Origin: Verrucomicrobia bacterium 12-59-8 | GTDB lineage: Bacteria; Verrucomicrobiota; Verrucomicrobiae; Verrucomicrobiales; Verrucomicrobiaceae | NCBI GenBank assembly: GCA_002279765.1 | Contig: NCCR01000235.1 | Span: forward strand, 1-6,774 | Direction of reading: 5' to 3' | DNA length: 6,774 nt | Shown: positions 1 through 6,137 of the stretch, piece after piece | Layout of the letters: each line of letters opens with the position of its first letter | Numbering within the stretch: the first letter of the stretch is position 1 | Position numbers and translations under genes: made by a program | Notes under the pieces: model-generated | Databases searched by the model: none | Seen by the model: only the letters and a program-made list of their open reading frames with translations | What the model was told of the DNA's origin: nothing

Positions 1-141
1 ATTGGTGAGGCGGAGCGTGACCGCTGGATGAAACTGATGGGGGAGGCGATGAGCGAGGTGGCGGTGCCAGAGGCGGAGGCGGCGATCATCGGGCCGTTCT
101 TTGCGCAGGTGGCGGACATGATGCGGAATCGTCCGGGCTGA
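1..141 (+). CDS. group II truncated haemoglobin, C-terminal end (partial)
   Basis: Only the last 46 codons are present; the start lies upstream of the window and the frame ends at a TGA at 139-141. The visible protein begins IGEAERDRWM and ends VADMMRNRPG. That matches, from memory of the family, the C-terminal third of group II (TrHbO/YjbI-like) truncated globins: the ERDxW segment holds the conserved G8 tryptophan (here residue 9 of the fragment), followed by helix G/H with an M...AM..V pattern and a terminal M-R-N-R. Such proteins are cytoplasmic haem proteins that bind oxygen and are linked to oxygen, peroxide or NO chemistry. The haem-binding histidine and distal residues are outside the window, so function cannot be checked. 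It is followed after 41 bases by a cytochrome c gene on the same strand, which gives a haem/redox context. The family call is fairly safe; the physiological role is not known. Confidence 0.78.
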   Translation: MGEAERDRWMKLMGEAMSEVAVPEAEAAIIGPFFAQVADMMRNRPG

Positions 142-182
142 ATCGCTGCTTGTCAGGCGGTGCCGCCACAGGATGATGAACC

Positions 183-611
183 ATGAGCCGAATTTTATGC
201 ATTGCACTGGCGCTGGGCGCGGCGCTTCCTGCCTGCGTGATGATGGAACTGACGCGGCTGAAAAACGACCCCGTGGATTTTGTGCGCCAGGTGAAGCCGA
301 TCCTGGAGGCGAGCTGCCTGGAGTGCCACCAGCATCGGTATGAGTTTGCCGGACTGAATCTGGAGACCAAGGAGCGGGCGATGAAGGGCGGGCGCAGCGG
401 GCCGGTGATCGTGCCGGGAGCGCCGCATAGAAGCCGTCTCTATAAAGTCCTGCTGCTGGGTCATGACAATCCGGTGGCCATGCCGCCCACTCCAGAAAGG
501 CTGGCCCGCGACTACGAGCAGACCCTTCACGACTGGATCCTGCAAGGCGCCAAATGGCCCGAGGGCGTGCGCCTGACGCCACCGCAGGACTGGAAAAACT
601 CACGTTCATAA
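183..611 (+). CDS. small exported planctomycete-type (PSCyt1-like) cytochrome c
   Basis: A 142-residue protein. Residues 1-18 form a short hydrophobic export signal. A cysteine at 18 follows Leu-Pro-Ala, a non-canonical lipobox, so lipoprotein anchoring is possible but unproven. The mature part starts its haem domain at FVRQVKPILEASC. The CLECH motif at 45-49 gives covalent haem attachment through Cys45 and Cys48 with His49 as axial ligand. Met100 in the MPP motif (100-102) is the likely second ligand, and the domain ends with WILQGAKWP. The order, haem motif then GLNL then VPG then MPP then W-I-x-x-GA, is that of the planctomycete cytochrome C family (PF07635 type). The usual large C-terminal DUF1549/DUF1553 regions are absent, so this is a stand-alone single-haem electron carrier. 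AGGA at 170-173, nine bases upstream, supports this start. The gene sits between the globin and a dehydrogenase that begins 5 bases after its stop. Its electron partner is unknown. Confidence 0.85.
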   Translation: MSRILCIALALGAALPACVMMELTRLKNDPVDFVRQVKPILEASCLECHQHRYEFAGLNLETKERAMKGGRSGPVIVPGAPHRSRLYKVLLLGHDNPVAMPPTPERLARDYEQTLHDWILQGAKWPEGVRLTPPQDWKNSRS

Positions 612-616
612 CCCCC

Positions 617-1555
617 ATGGAAAAGACCCCTGTTCTCATTCTCGCCCCGTTGCCGGACTTCCTGATGCAGCCGCTGCGTGCGGCGCATGTGTGTCATGAT
701 TACTTTGATGCGGAGGACAAGGCGGGGCTGCTGGCCGAAGTGGGCGCGGAGATTCGCGGCATCGTGCAGTCAGGCGGCACGGTGTTGCCGGTGTCGCTGC
801 TGGAGCAACTGCCGAAGCTGGAGATCATCGGCGTGTTTGGCGTGGGGTATGACGGGGTGCCGGTGGACTGGTGCCAAGCGCATGGCATCCGGGTGACGAA
901 CACGCCGGATGTGCTGACGGAAGATGTGGCGGACATGGCGAGCGCGCTGGTTTTGATGACCAGCCGGAAGCTCGTTGCGGCGAATCGTTTTCTGCATGCG
1001 GGCGCGTGGACGCAGGGCCCCTTTCCGCTGGCGCATGCGCTGCGTGGCAAGCTGGCGGGCATCGTGGGCCTGGGGCGCATTGGCAAGGCGATCGCGCATC
1101 GGCTGGAGGCGCATGGTCTGCGCATCGCGTATCATGGCCGCACGCGGCAGGAGGTGCCGTGGGATTATTTTGACTCGCTGGTCGCGATGGCGCAGGCGGC
1201 GGATTTTTTGGTCGTCGCGTGTCCGGGGGGTGCGGCGACGAGGCACCTGATCAATGCAGAAGTGCTCACGGCATTGGGAACGAAGGGCACGCTGATCAAC
1301 ATCGCGCGTGGATCGGTGGTGGATGAGGCAGCGTTGATCGCGGCGCTGCAAAGCGGGACGATTCGCGGGGCGGGGCTGGATGTGTTTGAGAACGAACCGC
1401 AGGTGCCGGAGGCGCTGATGCAATGCGAGAACGCGGTGCTGATGCCGCATCTGGGCAGCGCGACGCATGAGACGCGCGCGGAGATGGCCCGCCTGGTGGT
1501 GGCGAATCTCGCGGCGCACTTCAGCGGGCAGGCGCCGCTGACGCCGGTGTGCTGA
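617..1555 (+). CDS. D-2-hydroxyacid dehydrogenase (NAD(P)-dependent; hydroxypyruvate/glyoxylate reductase type)
   Basis: A 312-residue cytoplasmic oxidoreductase of the D-isomer 2-hydroxyacid dehydrogenase family, close to the usual 310-330 length. The N-terminal catalytic half contains the substrate-loop motif VGYDG and the VTNTPDVLTEDVAD segment. The nucleotide-binding Rossmann motif GLGRIG is at 151-156. The catalytic triad is visible: Arg231 in NIARGS, Glu260 in FENEP and His278 in MPHLGS. The Arg-to-Glu spacing of 29 equals that of E. coli SerA. No C-terminal ACT domain is present, which argues against a regulated phosphoglycerate dehydrogenase and favours a small 2-ketoacid reductase (hydroxypyruvate, glyoxylate or an aryl-pyruvate). 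The exact substrate cannot be read from sequence. An in-frame ATG at 554 would add 21 residues, but they overlap the cytochrome gene and lie before the conserved beta strand, so I take the ATG at 617. No strong Shine-Dalgarno is seen; translational coupling to the cytochrome gene 5 bases upstream is plausible. Confidence 0.9.
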   Translation: MEKTPVLILAPLPDFLMQPLRAAHVCHDYFDAEDKAGLLAEVGAEIRGIVQSGGTVLPVSLLEQLPKLEIIGVFGVGYDGVPVDWCQAHGIRVTNTPDVLTEDVADMASALVLMTSRKLVAANRFLHAGAWTQGPFPLAHALRGKLAGIVGLGRIGKAIAHRLEAHGLRIAYHGRTRQEVPWDYFDSLVAMAQAADFLVVACPGGAATRHLINAEVLTALGTKGTLINIARGSVVDEAALIAALQSGTIRGAGLDVFENEPQVPEALMQCENAVLMPHLGSATHETRAEMARLVVANLAAHFSGQAPLTPVC

Positions 1556-1581
1556 GGGGTGGGCTGGGTGCAGTTTTGGAG

Positions 1582-1760
1582 TGCGGTCGCGAAGTGAGGC
1601 ACGAACGCAGCTACCGCTTTCGAACGTCTCCGGGAGTGCGTGAGGTTGACCCGGCCTCCGCGCGCCGGGGAGTGATTTCTTGCGAGGAGCCTGTGATATT
1701 GAGCATGCTGACCGGCCTGCTAAAGCGGTAGCTCCGCTCGTCCCTCGCTGCGCAACCGCA
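1582..1760. repeat. 179-base element with 41-base imperfect terminal inverted repeats
   Basis: The arms are 1582-1622 and 1720-1760. Reading one arm against the reverse complement of the other gives 34 identities in 41 ungapped positions, including a perfect 12-base block (AGCTACCGCTTT at 1609-1620 against its complement at 1722-1733). The 97-base interior has no convincing gene; it contains a smaller hairpin, CCCGGC at 1650-1655 pairing with GCCGGG at 1664-1669. No T-run follows either arm, so it does not look like a simple intrinsic terminator. No transposase is present. The structure suits a miniature non-autonomous mobile element or a dispersed intergenic repeat, but copy number cannot be judged here. 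The rest of 1556-1840, on both sides, shows nothing else I can name; 1761-1840 must hold the promoter of the next gene, but no good -35/-10 pair stands out. Confidence 0.75.
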
Positions 1761-1840
1761 GTCCAAATAAAATGCTGTCTGCGCCGCCGTTTTGGCCGAT
1801 TGCCTGCTTGCCCTTCCGGCTTGAAACATTATTGAAGTTC

Positions 1841-2431
1841 ATGGTCAAATTCATCCTCGGAGCCGTTCTTGCCGCCATCGCTGTCTTTGGATGGGAGGCG
1901 GTGTCGTGGACAGTCATTGGCTGGCATGAGAACGGATTTCGCAGCTTCCGAAATGAAGAGGCCGTGGCTGAAGTGATCAAGGCCAACGTGACCTCCGGTC
2001 ATGGCATCTACCTGCTGCCAGCGATGGGTGAAGCGCCGAAACTTGCCACCGCCGAGGAGAAGAAAACCTTCGAAGAAGAGCAGGCCAGGGCGATGCGGGA
2101 CGGCCCGTATGTGTATGCCATCATCCGCCCCGGCAAAGGCGAGACCAGCATGGGGAAGAACATGGCGCTGAGCTTCGTCCGCTGCCTGATCTGCGCGTTT
2201 TTGATCGCGGCGCTGCTGTCCAACACAGCGGTGCATTATCCGGCACGCATTGCCTTCGTGGCGGCGGCGGGTTTGTTTGCGGGCCTGACTTCCGATTTGC
2301 CGATGTGGATCTGGTTTGAGAATCCGGGGCGCGATGCGGTGGTGAACATCGCGGATCATGTGATCGCGTGGATCATCGGCGGTGCGGTGCTGGGGATCTT
2401 TGTGGGGAAAGATCCGGTGGCGGAGCCTTAA
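1841..2431 (+). CDS. conserved-looking four-helix membrane protein of unknown function
   Basis: A 196-residue protein with four probable membrane segments: about 2-24, 108-128, 134-157 and 168-188. A soluble stretch at roughly 29-107 lies between the first and second helices. The end of helix 1 carries aromatic residues (Trp18, Trp23, Trp28) followed by His29. The loop contains NEEAVAEVIKANV and a G-I-Y-L-L-P segment. This pattern reminds me of a family of small uncharacterised bacterial inner-membrane proteins with an SW...W-H motif, but that is memory only and I give no family name. An earlier in-frame ATG at 1772 would add 23 residues; I prefer 1841 because it starts directly at the first membrane helix. 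No strong ribosome binding site is visible for either start. It is flanked by inverted-repeat elements on both sides and converges on the acyltransferase fusion gene, so context gives no functional hint. Confidence 0.7.
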   Translation: MVKFILGAVLAAIAVFGWEAVSWTVIGWHENGFRSFRNEEAVAEVIKANVTSGHGIYLLPAMGEAPKLATAEEKKTFEEEQARAMRDGPYVYAIIRPGKGETSMGKNMALSFVRCLICAFLIAALLSNTAVHYPARIAFVAAAGLFAGLTSDLPMWIWFENPGRDAVVNIADHVIAWIIGGAVLGIFVGKDPVAEP

Positions 2432-2432
2432 C

Positions 2433-2604
2433 AGTACGATGGACACTCCTGTCCGTCGATCAGCGCTCCGTTAACACCTGTAGCATGCGAGTTGGTTTGC
2501 ATGACGCTCAGGCAGGCTGGCGCTGTTGGCGGTGGGTTTGGGACTTGGGAGAGCCAGGGAGTTTGCGAGAACGCTGACCGACAGGCAGGAGTGCCCATCG
2601 TACT
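2433..2604. repeat. 172-base element with 36-base imperfect inverted repeats between convergent genes
   Basis: The arms are 2433-2468 and 2569-2604 with 31 of 36 ungapped positions matching. They begin AGTACGATGG and end CCATCGTACT, enclosing a 100-base interior without a convincing gene. The element starts two bases after the stop of the upstream + gene and ends on the base before the stop codon of the convergent - gene. Each arm contains its own small hairpin: GGACA-CTCC-TGTCC at 2441-2454 and GGCA-GGAG-TGCC at 2584-2595. All five arm mismatches are transitions. In an RNA copied from the - strand sense, four of the five become G-U pairs, giving 35 paired positions of 36. There is no T-run after the stem, so a classical terminator is not shown. 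It may still act as a transcript 3' end or stabiliser for the flanking genes; a miniature mobile element is the other reading. Confidence 0.78.
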
Positions 2605-4572
2605 TCAGACCACCCCGCTCGTCTTCAGCACCGCCTGCGCCACTTCTTCGGGAGTGACGAGTGTCATGCACTGGTAGTGGCCGAAGCGGCATTCGCGGTC
2701 GAAGCAGGGGCTGCATTCGATCTTGTGCTGGATGACGGTGTGGCGGTCGCCGAGGGGACCGGTTTCGATGGGGCAGGTGGAGCCGAAGATGCTCACGGTG
2801 GGGATGCCCAATGCGGCCGCGAGGTGCATGGTGCCGGTGTCATTGGTGAGCAGAAGCTGGCATTCGCGCAGCTTGGCGATGAGCTCGGAGAGGCGGGTTT
2901 TGCCGACGAGGTTTTCGTGCGGGGCCTGGAGCATGGCGGAGAGTTTTTCGCCCATCTCTTTCTCGTTGGGAGCTCCGACCAACTGCCAGTGGAACTGCGG
3001 GTGCTTGGCGGAGATTTGATTCACCACGGCGGCGAATCGCTCCAAAGGCCAGCGCTTGGCGGGACCGTACTCCGCCCCGGCGCAGACGCCGACGCGGATG
3101 GTGCCGTCGGTGGAAACGGCCGGTGAGCCAGAGTGCCAGAGATCGGGCGGGGTGATGTCGGCGCCGATGCCTTTGGCGATGCGCAGGTAGCGATGCGCGT
3201 GGTGCTCCTTGTCGATTTTGACCTTCGGCGGCTTGATGATTTGATTGAGCAGCTTGGCGCGGAAGGAACCGCGTACGCCGACGCGGCGGGGGATGCCTGC
3301 GAGCCAGACTTCGAGGGTGCTGCGGGTGGAGTTGGTGCAGAACACGGCGGCGTCGAATGTCACGCCGGTGGCCTTGATGCGCCTGGCCACGGCAAAGAGG
3401 CCTTCTTTGGCGGGCTTGCCGATGTAGCGCGAGACTTCGGGCATGGAGAGCCAGAGTTCTTCGAGCTTGTCCGGGCCGAGAATGGTGATCTTCATGTCGG
3501 GGCGGCCGCGCTTGATGGCGCGCACCATGGGGAAGGCCATGCAGGCATCGCCAAGCCAGTTGGGGCTGCGGATGAGCAGCTCAAAGGGCTGCAGGCGTGT
3601 CAGGTCGTAATCCGGCGGAAAGGCGACACCACGGCGGTAGTTGGGCAGGAGGAAGTGGGGCTTGGGGAGCTTCCAGCGGTTGTGGACCCAGAACCAGTTC
3701 GCGGGCTGCTCGCGGATCAATTTCTCCACGGCGGCGTTGATGGCGAGCGTGAGGCCCTCGGCGTTGGGCTGCGAGGCATCGGCTTTGACTTCGGGTGCGC
3801 AAACGAGACGCCAGCGGGCGGGGCCGTCGTCATAGACCATCATGGGCAGCACGGCGGCATTGGTGCGGATGGCCATGAGCGCGGCGATGGTGGTGGTGGA
3901 GGCCAGGCGGTCAAAGAAGGGGCACCACAGGCCGTGGTCGCCGGCGTGTTGGTCCACCAGCACGCCGACCTGCCCGGCTTCGCGGATGAATTTCATCGGC
4001 GCATTGAACCCGGCCTGGCGGTCGAAGAGGGCATAGCCGAGTTTTTCGCGGCGGCGGAGCAGCAGGGCATTGAGCCAGGGATTGCGCAGCGGCTGGTAGA
4101 TCGCGCCGGCTTTGTGACCGCGCACATACATGGAGGGCACCTGGGTGAGGATTTCCCAGCAGCTTGCGTGCAGCACGAGATTGACGACAGGGCGCTTGCC
4201 GTCGTCGAAGGCGGCCTGGGCGCGCTCGATGCCTTCGGAGCGCACGTGCTTGCAGATGGCGGCCTCGCTCATGAGGGGGAGTTTGAAACCGCAGAGGACG
4301 TTGGCGAAAAGGCTCTTGAAGTGCTTGCGGGCGAGGGCCTTGAGTTCGGCGGGGGATTTTTCGCGGCCAAAGGCGATGTGCAGATTGTGCAGGGCGAGGC
4401 GGCGATATTTGCCCCCGAGGAAATAGGCGAGGGTGCCCAGCGCACGGCCGATGGCCCACACGACGATCAGCGGCAGCAGCCAGAGCACGCCTTCGATGCA
4501 CCGGAACAGCGCATAGACCAGCCACTGCACGGTGCGCGTGGAAAAACTGGCGGAATCTTTGGCGCGGCCCAT
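2605..4572 (-). CDS. fusion of LpxL/HtrB-type lipid A acyltransferase and GT9 heptosyltransferase-like domain
   Basis: A single uninterrupted 655-residue protein with two domains. Residues about 15-305 are an LpxL/HtrB-like acyltransferase, the enzymes that add secondary acyl chains to lipid A at the inner-membrane face. This part has an N-terminal hydrophobic anchor (about 27-52), the H-X4-E catalytic motif HASCWE (His135, Glu140), the DQHAGDHG segment (207-214) and the closing WFWVHNRWK (293-301). After a linker of some 30 residues, about 331-655 is glycosyltransferase family 9, like WaaF, which transfers heptose from ADP-heptose to the LPS core. Its marks are RSPNWLGDACMAFP (335-348), GAEYGPAKRWP (499-509), TNDTGTMHLAAALG (576-589) and the cysteine-rich tail C620-x2-C623-x4-C628-x6-C635. 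These are normally separate proteins of about 300 and 350 residues, so both halves are full length. The sugar donor is inferred from the family only. The start follows a weak AAGAAG; no alternative Met occurs before residue 101. Confidence 0.88.
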   Translation of the reverse strand: MGRAKDSASFSTRTVQWLVYALFRCIEGVLWLLPLIVVWAIGRALGTLAYFLGGKYRRLALHNLHIAFGREKSPAELKALARKHFKSLFANVLCGFKLPLMSEAAICKHVRSEGIERAQAAFDDGKRPVVNLVLHASCWEILTQVPSMYVRGHKAGAIYQPLRNPWLNALLLRRREKLGYALFDRQAGFNAPMKFIREAGQVGVLVDQHAGDHGLWCPFFDRLASTTTIAALMAIRTNAAVLPMMVYDDGPARWRLVCAPEVKADASQPNAEGLTLAINAAVEKLIREQPANWFWVHNRWKLPKPHFLLPNYRRGVAFPPDYDLTRLQPFELLIRSPNWLGDACMAFPMVRAIKRGRPDMKITILGPDKLEELWLSMPEVSRYIGKPAKEGLFAVARRIKATGVTFDAAVFCTNSTRSTLEVWLAGIPRRVGVRGSFRAKLLNQIIKPPKVKIDKEHHAHRYLRIAKGIGADITPPDLWHSGSPAVSTDGTIRVGVCAGAEYGPAKRWPLERFAAVVNQISAKHPQFHWQLVGAPNEKEMGEKLSAMLQAPHENLVGKTRLSELIAKLRECQLLLTNDTGTMHLAAALGIPTVSIFGSTCPIETGPLGDRHTVIQHKIECSPCFDRECRFGHYQCMTLVTPEEVAQAVLKTSGVV

Positions 4573-4651
4573 GTGACTTCTTATGCCTCAGCGCTTTCAC
4601 GCACGCAACCGTTGATGCGAGATCGCAGGGGGCTGCTCCGTTTGGCCTTTC
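4573..4651. promoter_or_regulatory. divergent promoter region between the LPS fusion gene and the sulfatase
   Basis: The two flanking genes are transcribed away from each other, so these 79 bases must contain or overlap both starts unless the genes are read from further away. On the - strand a weak sigma-70-like pair can be drawn: TTGCGT (complement of 4603-4608), a 17-base spacer, and CATAAG (complement of 4580-4585). This would place transcription start only a few bases before the fusion gene's ATG, giving a nearly leaderless message. No comparable pair stands out for the sulfatase; a purine-rich AGGGGG at about 4627-4632 is too far from its ATG to be a normal ribosome binding site. The location is inferred from gene geometry, and the specific boxes are weak. 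Confidence 0.35.
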
Positions 4652-5986
4652 ATGCATCGTTTTCTTTTTCTGCTCCTGATCTGCCCGCTGCTGCTGCATG
4701 CGGCGGCACCTGCCAAGCCGAACATTGTTTTCATCATGGCCGATGATCTGGGCTGGGCGGATGTGGCGTTTCATGCGGGCAATGCACCGACGCCCACTCT
4801 GGACAAACTGGCGCAGGAGGGCCTGGAGCTGACGCATCACTACTCCGCCCCTGTGTGCAGCCCGACGCGCACGGGATTGATGACCGGCCGCTGCTGGAGC
4901 CGCTTTGACGTGACGACGCCGCAAAGTAAACGCGCACTGCCGTGGGACACGGTGACGCTGCCAGGGGCGCTGAAATCGGTGGGCTATGAGACCTGCCTCA
5001 CGGGCAAGTGGCACCTCGGCTCGAAACCCGCGTGGGGCCCGAATCACTTTGGCTTTGATCACAGCTATGGCTCGCTGGGCGGCGGTGTGGGGCCGTGGGA
5101 CCACCACTACAAGAAGGGCGAGTTCATGGAGACGTGGCATCGCGATGAGAAGCTCATCAAGGAGTCCGGGCATGTGACGGATCTGATCACGAAGGAGGCC
5201 TGCGAGTGGCTGGCGGCGCGGAAGGGCGCGCCGTTTTTCCTCTATGTGCCGATGACGGCGGTGCATCTGCCGGTGAAGGAGCCGGAGGAGTGGTTATCCA
5301 AGGTGCCTGCGAGCATCGGTGGCGCGGTGGCACGCCAGTATGCGGCGTGCATCATGCATCTGGATGCGGCGGTGGGGCAGATCGTGGCGGCGCTGGAGAA
5401 GAACGGGCAGCGCAGCAACACGCTGCTGGTTTTCACCAGTGACAACGGTGGCAGCACGTCGGAAAACAACGGCCAAGCTTATCCGCCCGATGGCTACGAG
5501 CCGGGGCCGCTGACCGGGAACAACCTGCCGCTGCGCGGTGAAAAGGGCAGCGTGTATGAAGGCGGCACGCGGGTGCCCTGCATCCTCAACTGGCCCGGCA
5601 CGGTGAAGCCCGGCAAGCATGAGGCACCGGTGCAAATCATCGACTGGATGCCGACCTTCTGCGCGCTGGCGGGATTCAAACCGGCGAAGGATCTGAAATG
5701 GGATGGCCTGAATCTTTGGCCGCAACTGGTGGAAGGCGCGCCGCCACCGCCGCGCACGCTGTACACGGTGGCTCCGGGTTTCAAATCACGCGCGCTACGC
5801 TTCGACCCCTGGAAGCTGGTGGTGCATGGCTCTGGAGAGAAGGCGAAGTATGAGCTGTACGACATCCTCGCGGATCCAAATGAAACGAAGAATGTGGCCG
5901 CACAGCAGCCCGACGCACTGGCGACGATGAAGGAACGCCTGCGCGTGATGGCGAAGGCGGATCGTGATGCGGTGGTGAAGGACTAA
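4652..5986 (+). CDS. exported sulfatase (arylsulfatase family, formylglycine type)
   Basis: A 444-residue sulfatase that would hydrolyse sulfate esters outside the cytoplasm. Residues 1 to about 19 are a Sec signal peptide: His-Arg, a run of Leu/Phe/Ile, then an A-A-A cleavage site. The core starts with NIVFIMADDLGWAD, where Asp31 and Asp32 are metal ligands. The maturation motif CSPTR (69-73) followed by GLMTGR marks Cys69 as the residue converted to formylglycine. Lys119 and His121 in TGKWHLG, His205, Asp264-Asn265 in TSDNGG and Lys298 complete the expected active site, so the enzyme looks intact. The C-terminal part ends with the usual YELYDILADPNETKN segment. Length is typical for arylsulfatase A/GALNS-like enzymes. 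The substrate, probably a sulfated polysaccharide, cannot be told from sequence. No formylglycine-generating enzyme is encoded here. The signal peptide fixes the start at 4652. The gene is divergent from the LPS fusion gene; a common function is not evident. Confidence 0.92.
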   Translation: MHRFLFLLLICPLLLHAAAPAKPNIVFIMADDLGWADVAFHAGNAPTPTLDKLAQEGLELTHHYSAPVCSPTRTGLMTGRCWSRFDVTTPQSKRALPWDTVTLPGALKSVGYETCLTGKWHLGSKPAWGPNHFGFDHSYGSLGGGVGPWDHHYKKGEFMETWHRDEKLIKESGHVTDLITKEACEWLAARKGAPFFLYVPMTAVHLPVKEPEEWLSKVPASIGGAVARQYAACIMHLDAAVGQIVAALEKNGQRSNTLLVFTSDNGGSTSENNGQAYPPDGYEPGPLTGNNLPLRGEKGSVYEGGTRVPCILNWPGTVKPGKHEAPVQIIDWMPTFCALAGFKPAKDLKWDGLNLWPQLVEGAPPPPRTLYTVAPGFKSRALRFDPWKLVVHGSGEKAKYELYDILADPNETKNVAAQQPDALATMKERLRVMAKADRDAVVKD

Positions 5987-5990
5987 AAAA

Positions 5991-6069
5991 AGTACTCCCG
6001 AGCTTTAGCTCGCTCTGGGAAGCGCCGCCTCTTCCAGAACTCCAGAGCGAGCTAAAGCTCACGAGTACT
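5991..6069. repeat. 28-base near-perfect inverted repeat between convergent genes; possible - strand terminator
   Basis: The arms 5991-6018 and 6042-6069 match in 26 of 28 positions, with a 23-base loop that can itself pair GGAAG (6018-6022) with CTTCC (6031-6035). Each arm contains a small palindrome, GAGCT-TT-AGCTC at 6000-6011 and GAGCT-AA-AGCTC at 6049-6060. On the - strand the stem is followed directly by seven T residues (complement of A5985-5991, which overlap the sulfatase stop codon), so it could be a backup intrinsic terminator for the response regulator transcript. On the + strand it is followed by CTATAAAAAAA and has no T-run, so for the sulfatase it would be only a 3' stem. It starts 4 bases after the sulfatase stop. 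Confidence 0.75.
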
Positions 6070-6073
6070 CTAT

Positions 6074-6106
6074 AAAAAAAGCGGGCGGCACCGAAGCACC
6101 GCCCGC
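6074..6106 (-). terminator. intrinsic terminator of the response regulator gene
   Basis: Read on the - strand, an 8-base perfect stem GCGGGCGG/CCGCCCGC (6099-6106 with 6081-6088) extends inward by weak G-U pairs and a C-G pair to a TTCG tetraloop. It is followed at once by seven T residues (complement of A6074-6080). It lies about 30 bases beyond the response regulator stop codon at 6138-6140. This is a textbook Rho-independent terminator. Confidence 0.9.
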
Positions 6107-6137
6107 TGGAAAGAGTGTTAATGTGAGAGATCCGATC

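Noticed and set aside
157..168. Short GC palindrome GGCGG-TG-CCGCC between the globin and cytochrome genes
   Set aside because: Five pairs around a two-base gap cannot form a stable hairpin, and no T-run follows; likely chance in GC-rich DNA.
554..616. An earlier ATG for the hydroxyacid dehydrogenase
   Set aside because: The 21 extra residues come from the end of the cytochrome gene read in another frame and precede the family's normal N-terminus.
1829..2446. A 205-codon - strand frame opposite the membrane protein gene
   Set aside because: The product is rich in Arg, His and Asp with no membrane or domain pattern, while the + strand frame gives clean hydrophobic helices.
2492..2677. A 61-codon + strand frame running through the second inverted-repeat element
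   Set aside because: It covers one repeat arm and then enters the antisense side of the fusion gene; no ribosome binding site or motif supports it.
3133..4746. A 537-codon open frame on the + strand opposite the acyltransferase fusion gene
   Set aside because: It is rich in Gly, Ala, Glu and His without recognisable motifs, as expected for the antisense of a GC-rich gene. The - strand protein has two clear enzyme domains, so this frame is a shadow.
3911..5266. A 451-codon - strand frame spanning the fusion gene's N-terminal region, the divergent promoter and the sulfatase
   Set aside because: The product is a low-complexity Arg/Pro/His/Ala sequence crossing two well-supported genes in other frames; no domain is visible.
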